The translations under genes and the position numbers were made by a program. The notes beneath the pieces are model-generated. The model saw nothing but the letters and a program-made list of their open reading frames with translations, had not been told where the DNA came from and did no database searches. Of a stretch of DNA of 64,000 nucleotides, positions 17,191-25,259 are shown piece by piece. Position 1 is the stretch's first letter, and each line of letters begins with the position of its first letter. Source of the stretch: a bacterium (GTDB lineage: Bacteria; Krumholzibacteriota; Krumholzibacteriia; LZORAL124-64-63); the NCBI GenBank assembly GCA_003353795.1, contig PIVY01000004.1, positions 1 to 64,000 on the forward strand. The letters run 5' to 3'.

Positions 17191-18422
17191 GGTGTCTGCG
17201 CCGGTTCGGCGCCGGCCTCGCCCACCGCGTCGGGGGCCACGAGCAACAGCGTCTCGCCCGCTTCGATCCCCGACTCGACGATCACGTGGTCCTCGCCGGC
17301 GGCGCCCAGCTGCACCTCCCGCGCGCCGCCGCCGGCCGCGGGGTAGATCACGGTCTTGCCGCCCTGCCGGAACACGGCTTCCAGTGGCACGTGGACCACG
17401 TCGTCGAACTCCTCGTGGATGATGCGGCACTGGGCGGTCATGCCCGGCAAGAGCCCCGCGACCTCGCCCTTCAGCAGGATGTCCACGTCGAAGACCTTCA
17501 GCTTGCTGTCGCCCTCGGGACGGGCCAGGGGCGCGATGCGTGACACCTTTCCCTCGCGGACCTGGTCCTGCAGGGCGTCCACGGTCACCACGACACGCTG
17601 CCCGGTCTCGAGGCGATGGACGTCTACCTCCTGCACCCAGGTGTGCACCTGGAACGCGGTCAGATCGGGAAGCTCCAGGATGGGCTGCCCCTGCCACACC
17701 TGATCGCCGAGGCGAATCTTCCGGGTCTCGCCGCCCGCCCAGATCTTGCGGAAGACCACCATGCCGCTGTCCGGTGCGATGACCGTGAGGCTCTCCAGGC
17801 TGTCCTCGGCACGGGTGAGTTCGAGCTCTTCCTTGCGCGTCTCGGCCTCGGCCTTGGCCATCTCGGCGGCGTTGATCTCGCGCTGGGCGGTGAGATTCTG
17901 ATCAGCCTCTTGCCGGTCCAGTTCCACGCGACGCAGATCGAGTTCAGCCTCGCGTTGACGGCTGGCCGACTCGAACCGCAACGCCTCGCACCGCAGTCGG
18001 GCCTGCTCGAGGGACAGTTCCTGACGCCGCAGCGTGGCCTCCTTCTCGGCGAGGTTCTTGGCGCCGGTGGCGCGCTGGTTCGCGAGATCGGCGAGGGCGC
18101 CCTCGTGGGCCGTGCGCCGCTCTTCCACCCGCTGCATCTGCTCGGAGGTGTCGAACAGCGCCAGGGTGTCGCCCGGCGAGACGCGGTCGCCCTCGTCGAT
18201 CAGGTGGACCACCTTGTTGTTCCAGCCGCGTGGCGCCGGGATGGCGACGCTGTTGACCGCGGCCAGTTCACCCTGGGTCGCGGTCTCCACCGTGAATGCA
18301 CCTCGTTCGGCCTCGCCGGTGAGGGCGTCGGCCGCCTCGCCGCCGCCGCGCCAGATCACGAGTACCAGCACCAACAGCGCCAGCGCGACGAGCACGGGGA
18401 CCACACGTCTAGCGGCTCGCAT
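17187..18422 (-). CDS. HlyD/MacA-type periplasmic adaptor (second of pair)
   Basis: This 411-residue membrane-fusion protein has an N-terminal anchor helix (RRVVPVLVALALLVLVLVIW). A lipoyl-like half-domain follows (VVHLIDEGDRVSPGDTLALFD), then a long coiled-coil hairpin from about residue 100 to 200, then the barrel and membrane-proximal domains. ATG 18422 is chosen because GGAGG lies 6 bases upstream; the in-frame ATG at 18428 is too close to that site. It overlaps the preceding adaptor gene by 14 bases and the permease gene by 4. It is a paralog of that preceding adaptor, sharing the patterns AAVNS-[IV]-A-[IV] and PGDTLA. It connects the inner-membrane permease to the TolC channel. Confidence 0.9.
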   Translation of the reverse strand: MRAARRVVPVLVALALLVLVLVIWRGGGEAADALTGEAERGAFTVETATQGELAAVNSVAIPAPRGWNNKVVHLIDEGDRVSPGDTLALFDTSEQMQRVEERRTAHEGALADLANQRATGAKNLAEKEATLRRQELSLEQARLRCEALRFESASRQREAELDLRRVELDRQEADQNLTAQREINAAEMAKAEAETRKEELELTRAEDSLESLTVIAPDSGMVVFRKIWAGGETRKIRLGDQVWQGQPILELPDLTAFQVHTWVQEVDVHRLETGQRVVVTVDALQDQVREGKVSRIAPLARPEGDSKLKVFDVDILLKGEVAGLLPGMTAQCRIIHEEFDDVVHVPLEAVFRQGGKTVIYPAAGGGAREVQLGAAGEDHVIVESGIEAGETLLLVAPDAVGEAGAEPAQTP

Positions 18423-19398
18423 GGACATCCTCCAGGTCGATGGTCGCCCGTACGGACATGCCGGGCATGAGGTCGCCGTCGACGCTGTCCAGCAGCGCCA
18501 CCACGAGGAACGTCCGCGACACCGCGCCGGTCTCCGAGGCCAGCGGCAACGACTGCAGCGAGGTGATCCGGCCCGTGTACCGGCGGTCGGGATAGGCCTC
18601 GGGCACCGCCGACACGCCTTGACCGATCCGGACCCGGCTGCGGTCGCGCTCGTGGACCTCCATCTCGACCTCGAGGGCGGCGATGTCGGTGATGTCGAGC
18701 AGGTGTTGGTTCCAGCTGACAGTGTCGCCCATTCGCACCACCTCGATCCCCTCCTCGGTCCGCTCGCGATGGTAGATGACCATGCCCGCCGCCGGCGCGA
18801 CGAGGATGAGCTTGTCGAGATAGGCCTGGTAACGATTGCGGCGGGCACGCAGTCGATCGGCGCGAATCTGCGCCCGGGCCAGGGCGAGACTGTCGAGCCC
18901 GGCCTGCGCCACGCTGTCGTACAGGGCGCGGGTGAGGGAGATCTCGGCCTGGCGTCGGCCAAGTGCGGCACGCTCGCGTTCCAGGGCGGCGGCGAACTGC
19001 TGATTCTCCTCGGCGAGTTCGGCGGCTTCCATGTCCAGGCGCGCCTTGGTGATGGCGTTGTGCGAGGCCAGCACGTGGCTCGCGTGCTGGGCCTCCACGC
19101 TGACCAGCACCTGCTGCTGCACGGTGAGATCGGCTGCGACCCGACGGAGGTAGTCGACGAAGCGTTCGTTGCTCAGGACGGCCAAGGTGTCGCCGGGAGC
19201 CACCACCGAGCCCTCGGTCTGCAGGCGGACGACCCGGCTGTCGCCCCACACCGGCGGTGCGGCCACGGCGATGGAGTTCACCGCCGCCACGGTGCCCGAC
19301 TCGTGGAGGTAACGGATGGCGGGAGACGGCTGCGCGGCGGCGAGGCTCGCCGCCAGCAGGGTCGCGATGGTGCCGACGATCCAGAGGCGGCAGGTCAT
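18409..19398 (-). CDS. HlyD-type periplasmic adaptor (first of pair)
   Basis: This 329-residue adaptor has a cleavable signal peptide (MTCRLWIVGTIATLLAASLAAAQ) instead of the anchor helix seen in its paralog. A lipoyl-like segment (VVRLQTEGSVVAPGDTLAVLSN), a coiled-coil hairpin (about residues 85-190) and a barrel domain (LILVAPAAGMVIYHRE) follow. ATG 19398 is preceded by GAGGTGCACC. It is the first gene of the four-gene efflux operon that runs down to 14420. Two different adaptors with one permease is unusual; they may form mixed hexamers, or one may be a degenerating duplicate. Confidence 0.88.
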   Translation of the reverse strand: MTCRLWIVGTIATLLAASLAAAQPSPAIRYLHESGTVAAVNSIAVAAPPVWGDSRVVRLQTEGSVVAPGDTLAVLSNERFVDYLRRVAADLTVQQQVLVSVEAQHASHVLASHNAITKARLDMEAAELAEENQQFAAALERERAALGRRQAEISLTRALYDSVAQAGLDSLALARAQIRADRLRARRNRYQAYLDKLILVAPAAGMVIYHRERTEEGIEVVRMGDTVSWNQHLLDITDIAALEVEMEVHERDRSRVRIGQGVSAVPEAYPDRRYTGRITSLQSLPLASETGAVSRTFLVVALLDSVDGDLMPGMSVRATIDLEDVHASR

Positions 19399-19766
19399 GG
19401 TGCACCTCGAGGCAACGCGTAAACGGATCGGAATCAACCGGACCGGGGGAACAACAACCCATGGCGATGATTGGTCAGGCGTCTCCCCACAGAGCGAGAT
19501 ATATCGGGGGCACCGACGCGGCGTCAAGTGGCTTCGACCGCGGGCGCAGCCCTGTATACACTCGACATCGAGCGGAGTTTCGATCGAATCCCGAAGCGGC
19601 GGCCGGACGGGTCCCGAATGCTTGCGCTTGGATCGCAACGGCACGGCGCTTGCCGGCTGCGGCGAATATGACCCAGAATTTTCATGTAAGATTCCGGTCT
19701 CTACAAAACAGTCCCCTTTGTATCGTCGATGCGCCTGTCGGCGACCCCACACAAAGGAGCAAGAAG
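19399..19766. other. 368-bp divergent intergenic region
   Basis: This region holds the promoters of the efflux operon (leftward) and of the secreted-protein gene (rightward). A ribosome site ACAAAGGAG lies at 19751-19759 for the rightward gene. An AT-rich stretch near 19672-19720 probably contains its promoter. I see no gene, repeat or RNA structure I can support. Confidence 0.5.
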
Positions 19767-20342
19767 ATGCATCCCAAGCGATCGACCCGGAACTGGCTCG
19801 CCCTCGCCGCCCTCGCGGTGATCATCGCCGCCGTCCCCGCCCAGGCCGAAATCCTCAACGGCGACTTCGAGAATGGAGGCACCGACTGGGCCTACAACGG
19901 CCCGGCCACGTGGGGCAACGGCTTCCCGCCCGCCGGCGGCAACCCCGACGGCTATGCCGTCATCGCCTCGCCGCTGCTCGACTCCGGCGGCATCGGCTGC
20001 CTCACCCAGACTTTTCTGTGCGGCGAGCCCGGAGGCGCCACGGTCTGCTCGATCACCCTGGACTTCTGGCTGGCTCCCGACAATTCCGGCGACCCCACGT
20101 CGGGCGTCATCAAGGTGTTCATCGACGGGCAGGAACTGTTCAGCTTCGTCGGCGAGACCGACGGCTGGCAGACCGCCACCGTCACCGTCCCATGCGGTGT
20201 GCACGTCATCGACATCTGCCTCGAGGTTGCCGACGGGGACAACGGCTGGCGCGCCTGCTTCGACAACGTGGCATCCGTGTGCGAAGACACCGTGGCCGTG
20301 AACGAGAACACCTGGAGCAACCTCAAGGGTCTGTTCCGCTAG
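19767..20342 (+). CDS. Secreted protein with W-S-x-L-K-x-L-F-R C-terminal tail
   Basis: This 191-residue exported protein starts at ATG 19767, 7 bases after AAAGGAG. The signal peptide ends near VPAQA. The mature part begins ILNGDFENGGTDWAYNG, an N-G-x-F-E-x-G start typical of carbohydrate-binding-like jelly-roll domains (CBM4/9 or DUF642-like), and contains several cysteines. The very end is NENTWSNLKGLFR. The same tail pattern ends the proteins at 44797 and 48832, and a remnant lies at 44164. I know of no described domain for the tail; a sorting or anchoring role is inferred from its position after unrelated secreted domains. Ligand unknown. The gene is monocistronic with a strong terminator. 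Confidence 0.88.
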   Translation: MHPKRSTRNWLALAALAVIIAAVPAQAEILNGDFENGGTDWAYNGPATWGNGFPPAGGNPDGYAVIASPLLDSGGIGCLTQTFLCGEPGGATVCSITLDFWLAPDNSGDPTSGVIKVFIDGQELFSFVGETDGWQTATVTVPCGVHVIDICLEVADGDNGWRACFDNVASVCEDTVAVNENTWSNLKGLFR

Positions 20343-20370
20343 ATCGATCGCCCATTGATCGGTCCAGTGC

Positions 20371-20412
20371 GACCGGCGGTTCTCCCCCCCGGGGACCGCC
20401 GGTCGATTTTTT
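20371..20412 (+). terminator. Strong rho-independent terminator
   Basis: A perfect 10-bp GC-rich stem (20371-20380 with 20395-20404) is followed by GATTTTTT, 28 bases after the stop codon of the secreted-protein gene. Confidence 0.93.
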
Positions 20413-20482
20413 ACGCACGGCCCTGGCGATCACGTATCATCAATGGCGTCCGCACCCGATCGTCACTGCCCGGAGGCTCGCA

Positions 20483-20995
20483 ATGCGTCGCTCGCTGCCA
20501 TTTACCCTCGTGTTGATCGCCGCTGCCCTGCTCGTGTCGTGCGCAGACGACGACCATCCCGAAGCTCCCGGCATCCCGGTCTACACGGGGCTGGATATCT
20601 CGTCGCCCGGCACCGCGTTCGCCTCCGGATTCGGGCTGGCACCGCCCGACGTGGATCACTACTCGTTCAACCAGCTTCTCTGGGACGGCACGCTGCGCGT
20701 CGACCACCGCGGCGAGTGGCCCGAGCGCGTTCACGAGGTCCAGATCAGCGACGCCGAATTGACAGCGGTCATGGCCCTGGCTCACGGGGATCGGCTGGTG
20801 GCGATCATGCGCGGCGAGGTCGAACCCGCGTGTGAGGAACCGCCCACCGACGTGATGGCGCAGCTCCACCTGGGCATGGACGACGCTCACTACTCGATCA
20901 GCACCCTCGCTTGCGACGAGGACGTCTTCACCGACCTCACGCTCGCCCTGCGCGATCTCCAGCAGAAGTACTTGCCCTTCGAACCCGAGGATTGA
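20483..20995 (+). CDS. Predicted lipoprotein of unknown function
   Basis: The 170-residue protein starts at ATG 20483, with CGGAGG 7-8 bases upstream. The N-terminus MRRSLPFTLVLIAAALLVSC is a lipoprotein signal with the lipobox cysteine at position 20, followed by acidic residues (ADDDHPE). The remainder is a small soluble domain with two more cysteines (PACEEP and LACDED) that could pair. I recognise no family. It shares the general style of the lipoprotein at 30594-31211 (acidic residues after the cysteine, a small beta-rich domain) but I see no clear homology between them. It is separated from cytochrome b by 58 bases on the same strand, so co-transcription is possible. Confidence 0.78.
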   Translation: MRRSLPFTLVLIAAALLVSCADDDHPEAPGIPVYTGLDISSPGTAFASGFGLAPPDVDHYSFNQLLWDGTLRVDHRGEWPERVHEVQISDAELTAVMALAHGDRLVAIMRGEVEPACEEPPTDVMAQLHLGMDDAHYSISTLACDEDVFTDLTLALRDLQQKYLPFEPED

Positions 20996-21053
20996 ACCGG
21001 AATCACCGGAAACCCTTGGAGGTCACTGGTCGGGCCGTTACACTCGTGCGGTC

Positions 21054-22409
21054 ATGAGCACCAACGACAACCATGATCGATCCAATGACCGCCTCGGCTG
21101 GCGCACCGTCATCGCCGCGGCGCCCACCGAGCCGGCCAGCGAGCGCGACCGCTCCCGCCTCGCGCGCTTCAGCTTCCTCACCCATCTCAGACCGGTTCGC
21201 GTCTCCAGCGGTGCCATCGCCTGGTCGCACACCATGGGCCTCGGCGGAACGTCGCTGGTCCTGCTCGTGCTGCTGGTGCTCAGCGGCGTCCTCCAGATGC
21301 TGGTCTACGTTCCCGTACCGGCCGAAGCACACGGCTCGGTGGCGACGCTGGATCACGCGGTGACCTTCGGCGCCCTCGTGCGCGGCATGCACTACTGGAG
21401 CGCCAACCTGCTCATCGCCGTGATGCTGCTGCACGCAGCGCGCGTGTTCTTCACCGGCGGACTGGGCGGCACGAGACGGGTGAACTGGATCATCGGCGCC
21501 GGCCTCCTGCTGGGCGTCCTCGGCGCGGCCTTCACCGGCTACCTGCTGCCCTGGGACCAGCGAGCGTTCTGGGCCGTGACCATCACAACCAGCATGCTCG
21601 AATACGTGCCACTGGTGGGCGCTGCCATGCGTGAAACGGCCCTCGGCGGCTCCGAACTCGGCGGCGCCACCTTGGTCCTGTTCTACACGCTCCACACGTC
21701 GGTGCTGCCGATCGCGCTGGCGGCGGTGGCGGCCTGGCACTTCTGGCGCGTGCGGCGCGCCGGCGGCGTGATCGAGCCCGCGGCCGGCAACGAACCGGAG
21801 AAGGTTGCCTTCCTGCCGCATCTCTTCGTGCGGGAGCTGTCGCAGGCGCTCATCATGGTCGCCATCGTCGTGGTCCTGGCCGCTGCGTTCGGCGCGCCTC
21901 TCGGCGACGAGGCCAACCCCGGCATGAGCCCCAACCCGGCCAAGGCGCCGTGGTACTTCGTGGGCTTCCAGGAACTCCTGGTCCACCTGCATCCGACCGT
22001 CGCCGTTCTCGTGCTACCGCTGCTCGGGTTGGTCGCCTTCGTCCTCTTGCCCTTTCTCGCAGCGCCACGCGAGGGCGCCGGCCGCTGGTTCCTCTCGAAA
22101 ATCGGCAAGCGTGCGTGCGTCTTCGCCGCGGTCGCGGCCACGGTCGCGACGCCGTTGCTGGTGATCGTGTCCGACCGTTTCGGATCGGGCGCCACGGGGT
22201 GGCTCACCGGCGGTATGCTGCCCATCGCGATCGTGGCGGCCATGGCCGCGGCGACCGACGTTTTCCTGCACCGTGTCGTGCACGCCCCGAGAGACGAACG
22301 TCGCCAGGCGACCGTCACGCTGTTCGCCGTCGGCTTCGCCGCGCTCACCATCATCGCGCAGTTCTTCCGCGGCGCTGGCATGGCGCTCGGCTGGCCCTGG
22401 GGGGCGTGA
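21054..22409 (+). CDS. Cytochrome b of a bc-type menaquinol complex
   Basis: This 451-residue protein has cytochrome b6 and subunit-IV-like parts fused. Heme b ligands are H113 and H127 on one helix and H214 and H229 on another. The second pair has 14 residues between, the b6-type spacing. The Qo-site motif appears as APWYF near residue 298 (PEWY variant). It oxidises quinol in the inner membrane and passes one electron to the Rieske protein. ATG 21054 has no strong ribosome site. The next gene, the Rieske protein, begins one base after its stop, and the octaheme cytochrome follows, giving a complete electron-bifurcating module in which a multiheme cytochrome replaces cytochrome c1. Confidence 0.93.
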   Translation: MSTNDNHDRSNDRLGWRTVIAAAPTEPASERDRSRLARFSFLTHLRPVRVSSGAIAWSHTMGLGGTSLVLLVLLVLSGVLQMLVYVPVPAEAHGSVATLDHAVTFGALVRGMHYWSANLLIAVMLLHAARVFFTGGLGGTRRVNWIIGAGLLLGVLGAAFTGYLLPWDQRAFWAVTITTSMLEYVPLVGAAMRETALGGSELGGATLVLFYTLHTSVLPIALAAVAAWHFWRVRRAGGVIEPAAGNEPEKVAFLPHLFVRELSQALIMVAIVVVLAAAFGAPLGDEANPGMSPNPAKAPWYFVGFQELLVHLHPTVAVLVLPLLGLVAFVLLPFLAAPREGAGRWFLSKIGKRACVFAAVAATVATPLLVIVSDRFGSGATGWLTGGMLPIAIVAAMAAATDVFLHRVVHAPRDERRQATVTLFAVGFAALTIIAQFFRGAGMALGWPWGA

Positions 22410-22410
22410 G

Positions 22411-22905
22411 ATGAAGACCGCCGAAACTCCGCAGAGCAAGCCGAGGCGCCGTTTCCTGCGCTGGCTGTGGACCGGGCTGGGGCTCGTGGTGATTGCCGAA
22501 ACCGCGTGGGTGATCGCCGCGTTCCTGCGCCCGCGGAGCAAGGCGGCGAAGGCCGGTTCGTCACTCTTCACCGCCGGCACGATCGACGAGTTCGCGCCCG
22601 GTTCGGTCACCGCGTTTCCGGCCGGCAAGTTCTACCTCTCGCGTCTCGATGACGGCGGGTTGCTCGCCCTCCACCGCGAGTGCACGCACCTCGGATGCAC
22701 CGTGCCGTGGTCCGAGTCGGAGCAACGATTCGTGTGTCCATGTCACGCGTCGACGTTCGACTCGCGCGGCCGGGTGCTCGGCGCACCGGCGACTCGACCA
22801 CTCGACATGCTTGCAGTCCGCGTAGAGAATGGTATCGTCAAGGTAGACCTCAGTCACCGCACCCGACGCGTGGCGTACCATGCGTCACAGGTGACGAAGC
22901 CATGA
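22411..22905 (+). CDS. Rieske [2Fe-2S] protein
   Basis: This 164-residue protein has an N-terminal membrane anchor (residues about 16-38) preceded by arginines (PRRRFLRW) that could serve as a Tat signal core. The cluster ligands are C91 and H93 in CTHLGC and C109 and H112 in CPCH; C96 and C111 can form the structural disulfide. This is the high-potential Rieske arrangement of bc complexes. It starts one base after the cytochrome b stop, and its own stop overlaps the ATG of the octaheme cytochrome (ATGA). It transfers electrons from quinol at the Qo site to the heme c subunit. Confidence 0.94.
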   Translation: MKTAETPQSKPRRRFLRWLWTGLGLVVIAETAWVIAAFLRPRSKAAKAGSSLFTAGTIDEFAPGSVTAFPAGKFYLSRLDDGGLLALHRECTHLGCTVPWSESEQRFVCPCHASTFDSRGRVLGAPATRPLDMLAVRVENGIVKVDLSHRTRRVAYHASQVTKP

Positions 22906-25079
22906 GTGACCGCGCACTCCGCCACTGGCAGATCGCGGGCCTCGCGGCGCTCGTCGTCATCGTGGTCACAGTTCCCATGTCGCAGATGCGACGGGACGGC
23001 CGTGAGGCGGCCGTTGCATACGAAGGAGCACCCACCTTCGTGGGCACGGCCGCCTGCACGGAGTGCCACCAGGAGGTCGCCGCCGAGTGGCGCGGATCCG
23101 ACCACGACCTGGCCATGGACGTGGCCGACTCCTCCACCGTTCTCGGTGATTTCGACGACGCCGAATTCACCAGCCACGGCATCACCTCCCGCTTCTATCG
23201 CCGCGACGGTCGGTACCTCGTCCACACCGAGGGACCGGGCGGCGAGATGGGCGAATTCGAGATCACCCACGTCTTCGGTCACGATCCCCTGCAGCAGTAT
23301 CTCGTGCCCTTTCCCGGCGGTCGCCTGCAGTGCCTGACTCTGGCCTGGGACAGCATCCAGAACCGCTGGTTCGACCTCTACGAACGCCAGCGAATCGCGC
23401 CCGACGACTGGCTGCACTGGACCCGTAACGCCATGAACTGGAACGGGATGTGCGCCGAGTGCCACTCCACGGACCTGCGCAAGAACTACGATCCCGCCAC
23501 CGACACATACGAGACCACCTGGTCGGACATCGACGTGGGTTGCGAGGCCTGTCACGGCCCCGGTTCGGCGCACGCGGCATGGGCCGAGGTGCCGCCCATG
23601 GCCCGTCCCGCGCTTGTGGACGCCGGCCTCGTGGCACCCACCTCGGAGCTCACTTCCACTCAACTCGTGGAGCGCTGCGCACCATGCCACTCGCGCCGCG
23701 CGGAGCTGGGCGATTACGACCACACCAACCTGAACCTGCTCGACCACATGCTGCCGTCGCTGCTCGAGGAACGCCTCTACCACGCCGACGGTCAGATTCT
23801 GGACGAGGTCTACGTCTACGGTTCGTTCCAGCAGAGCAAGATGAACGCACGCGAGGTGCGCTGCAGCGACTGCCACGACAGCCATTCGTTGAAGCTGCAC
23901 TACGAGGGCAACCGCCTCTGCCTGCAGTGCCACCAGCCCGAGGTCTACGACACCGCCGATCACCACTTCCACAAGAAGGTGCACGAAGGCGAGCCGAGCG
24001 ATGGCGCGCTCTGCGTGAAGTGCCACATGGTCGAGCAGCCGTTCATGGTGATCGACTGGCGCGCCGACCACAGCTTCCGCGTGCCGCGGCCGGACTTGAC
24101 CGCGGAGATCGGCACGCCGAACGCGTGCAGCGGATGTCATGACGACAAACCGCTGCAGTGGTCCATCGATGCGTACCGGAAGTGGTACGGCGAGGCGCGC
24201 AAGCCGCACTTCGGAACGACCTTCGCGAAGGCACGCGAGGGGAACGCCGAAGCGGTGCCGGAACTCACGCGGCTAGTGGAGAGTCCGCTGCAGCCCGAGA
24301 TGGTGCGGGCCACGGCGCTGTCACTGCTGGCGCGCTATCCGGATCCCGAGGCCGCGGCCGTCATCGAGCGCGCTCTGATGGCCGAGGAGCCACTGCTGCG
24401 CCGCACGGCCGCAGCGCATCTGCTCGAGCCCGCCCCCACGCGCCGCGTGGAACTCATGGCGCCGCTCCTTTCCGACTCATCGCGGGCCGTGCGCCTGGTG
24501 GCGTCGTCGGAGCTGGCGGGCGCGCCGGTGGAGTTGCTGAAACCGTATCAGCAGGCAGCCCTCGACAGTGGGATTGCCGAGTATCGCGCCGTCATGGCCC
24601 ACTCCCTCGATTTCGCGGGATCCGGTCACAATCTGGGCAACCTGGAGGCCCGGCTGGGCGATCTCGACGCCGCGGCGCGCTACTACCGGCTCGCCTTGCG
24701 CATCGACGACCTCTTCCTCCCCGCACGCATGAATCTGGCCGTGCTGCTCAGCTCCCGCGGCCGGAACGTCGAGGCGGAGCAACTGCTACGCGAGGGAGCG
24801 GCCAAACACCCTGACAGTGGCGAGGTGGCCTACTCGCTGGGTCTTCTGCTGGTCGAGATGGAGCAGATGGAAGAGGCGCTGACCTGGCTGGACAGGGCGG
24901 TCATCCTGCAGCCCGATGACGCGCGGACGCGGTACAACTACGGCGTGCTGCTGGCACAAGCGGGGCGGATCGAGGATGCTCATCGACATCTGAGTGCGGC
25001 CGTGGAACTCGCGCCGGAGCGATTGGACTTCCAGCAGGCGCTGACCTGGCTGGAGGGGCTGCGACGGGAGAACGAGTAG
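22902..25079 (+). CDS. Octaheme cytochrome c with HEAT-like and TPR repeats
   Basis: This 725-residue membrane-anchored periplasmic protein starts with a signal-anchor (residues about 8-25). Eight CXXCH sites follow: CTECH, CAECH, CEACH, CAPCH, CSDCH, CLQCH, CVKCH and CSGCH, within residues about 50-415. Then comes a HEAT-like helical segment (PEMVRATALSLLARYPDPEAA), and the C-terminal 170 residues contain about four TPR units (for example RYNYGVLLAQAGRIEDAHRHL). The heme part resembles the cytochrome c554/pentaheme-like families. Position as third gene of the bc-like operon, with ATGA overlap, makes it the functional replacement of cytochrome c1. The TPR part probably docks a partner. The final acceptor is unknown. 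Confidence 0.92.
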   Translation: MSDRALRHWQIAGLAALVVIVVTVPMSQMRRDGREAAVAYEGAPTFVGTAACTECHQEVAAEWRGSDHDLAMDVADSSTVLGDFDDAEFTSHGITSRFYRRDGRYLVHTEGPGGEMGEFEITHVFGHDPLQQYLVPFPGGRLQCLTLAWDSIQNRWFDLYERQRIAPDDWLHWTRNAMNWNGMCAECHSTDLRKNYDPATDTYETTWSDIDVGCEACHGPGSAHAAWAEVPPMARPALVDAGLVAPTSELTSTQLVERCAPCHSRRAELGDYDHTNLNLLDHMLPSLLEERLYHADGQILDEVYVYGSFQQSKMNAREVRCSDCHDSHSLKLHYEGNRLCLQCHQPEVYDTADHHFHKKVHEGEPSDGALCVKCHMVEQPFMVIDWRADHSFRVPRPDLTAEIGTPNACSGCHDDKPLQWSIDAYRKWYGEARKPHFGTTFAKAREGNAEAVPELTRLVESPLQPEMVRATALSLLARYPDPEAAAVIERALMAEEPLLRRTAAAHLLEPAPTRRVELMAPLLSDSSRAVRLVASSELAGAPVELLKPYQQAALDSGIAEYRAVMAHSLDFAGSGHNLGNLEARLGDLDAAARYYRLALRIDDLFLPARMNLAVLLSSRGRNVEAEQLLREGAAKHPDSGEVAYSLGLLLVEMEQMEEALTWLDRAVILQPDDARTRYNYGVLLAQAGRIEDAHRHLSAAVELAPERLDFQQALTWLEGLRRENE

Positions 25080-25259
25080 GCCCGATCCTGGATGGTCGCC
25101 GGTGCCGTCATCTTCGAGGACCAACGATGATACCGGTCCTTTCTGACGGACTTCGCGCGTGCAGAACCGCCCTCGCTTGTTGGCTCCGTTGACTCATGGT
25201 AACGTGGCCTCGATCCGTGACCGGTCAGGATACCTTCGATATCTCAGGAGACGTGATCC

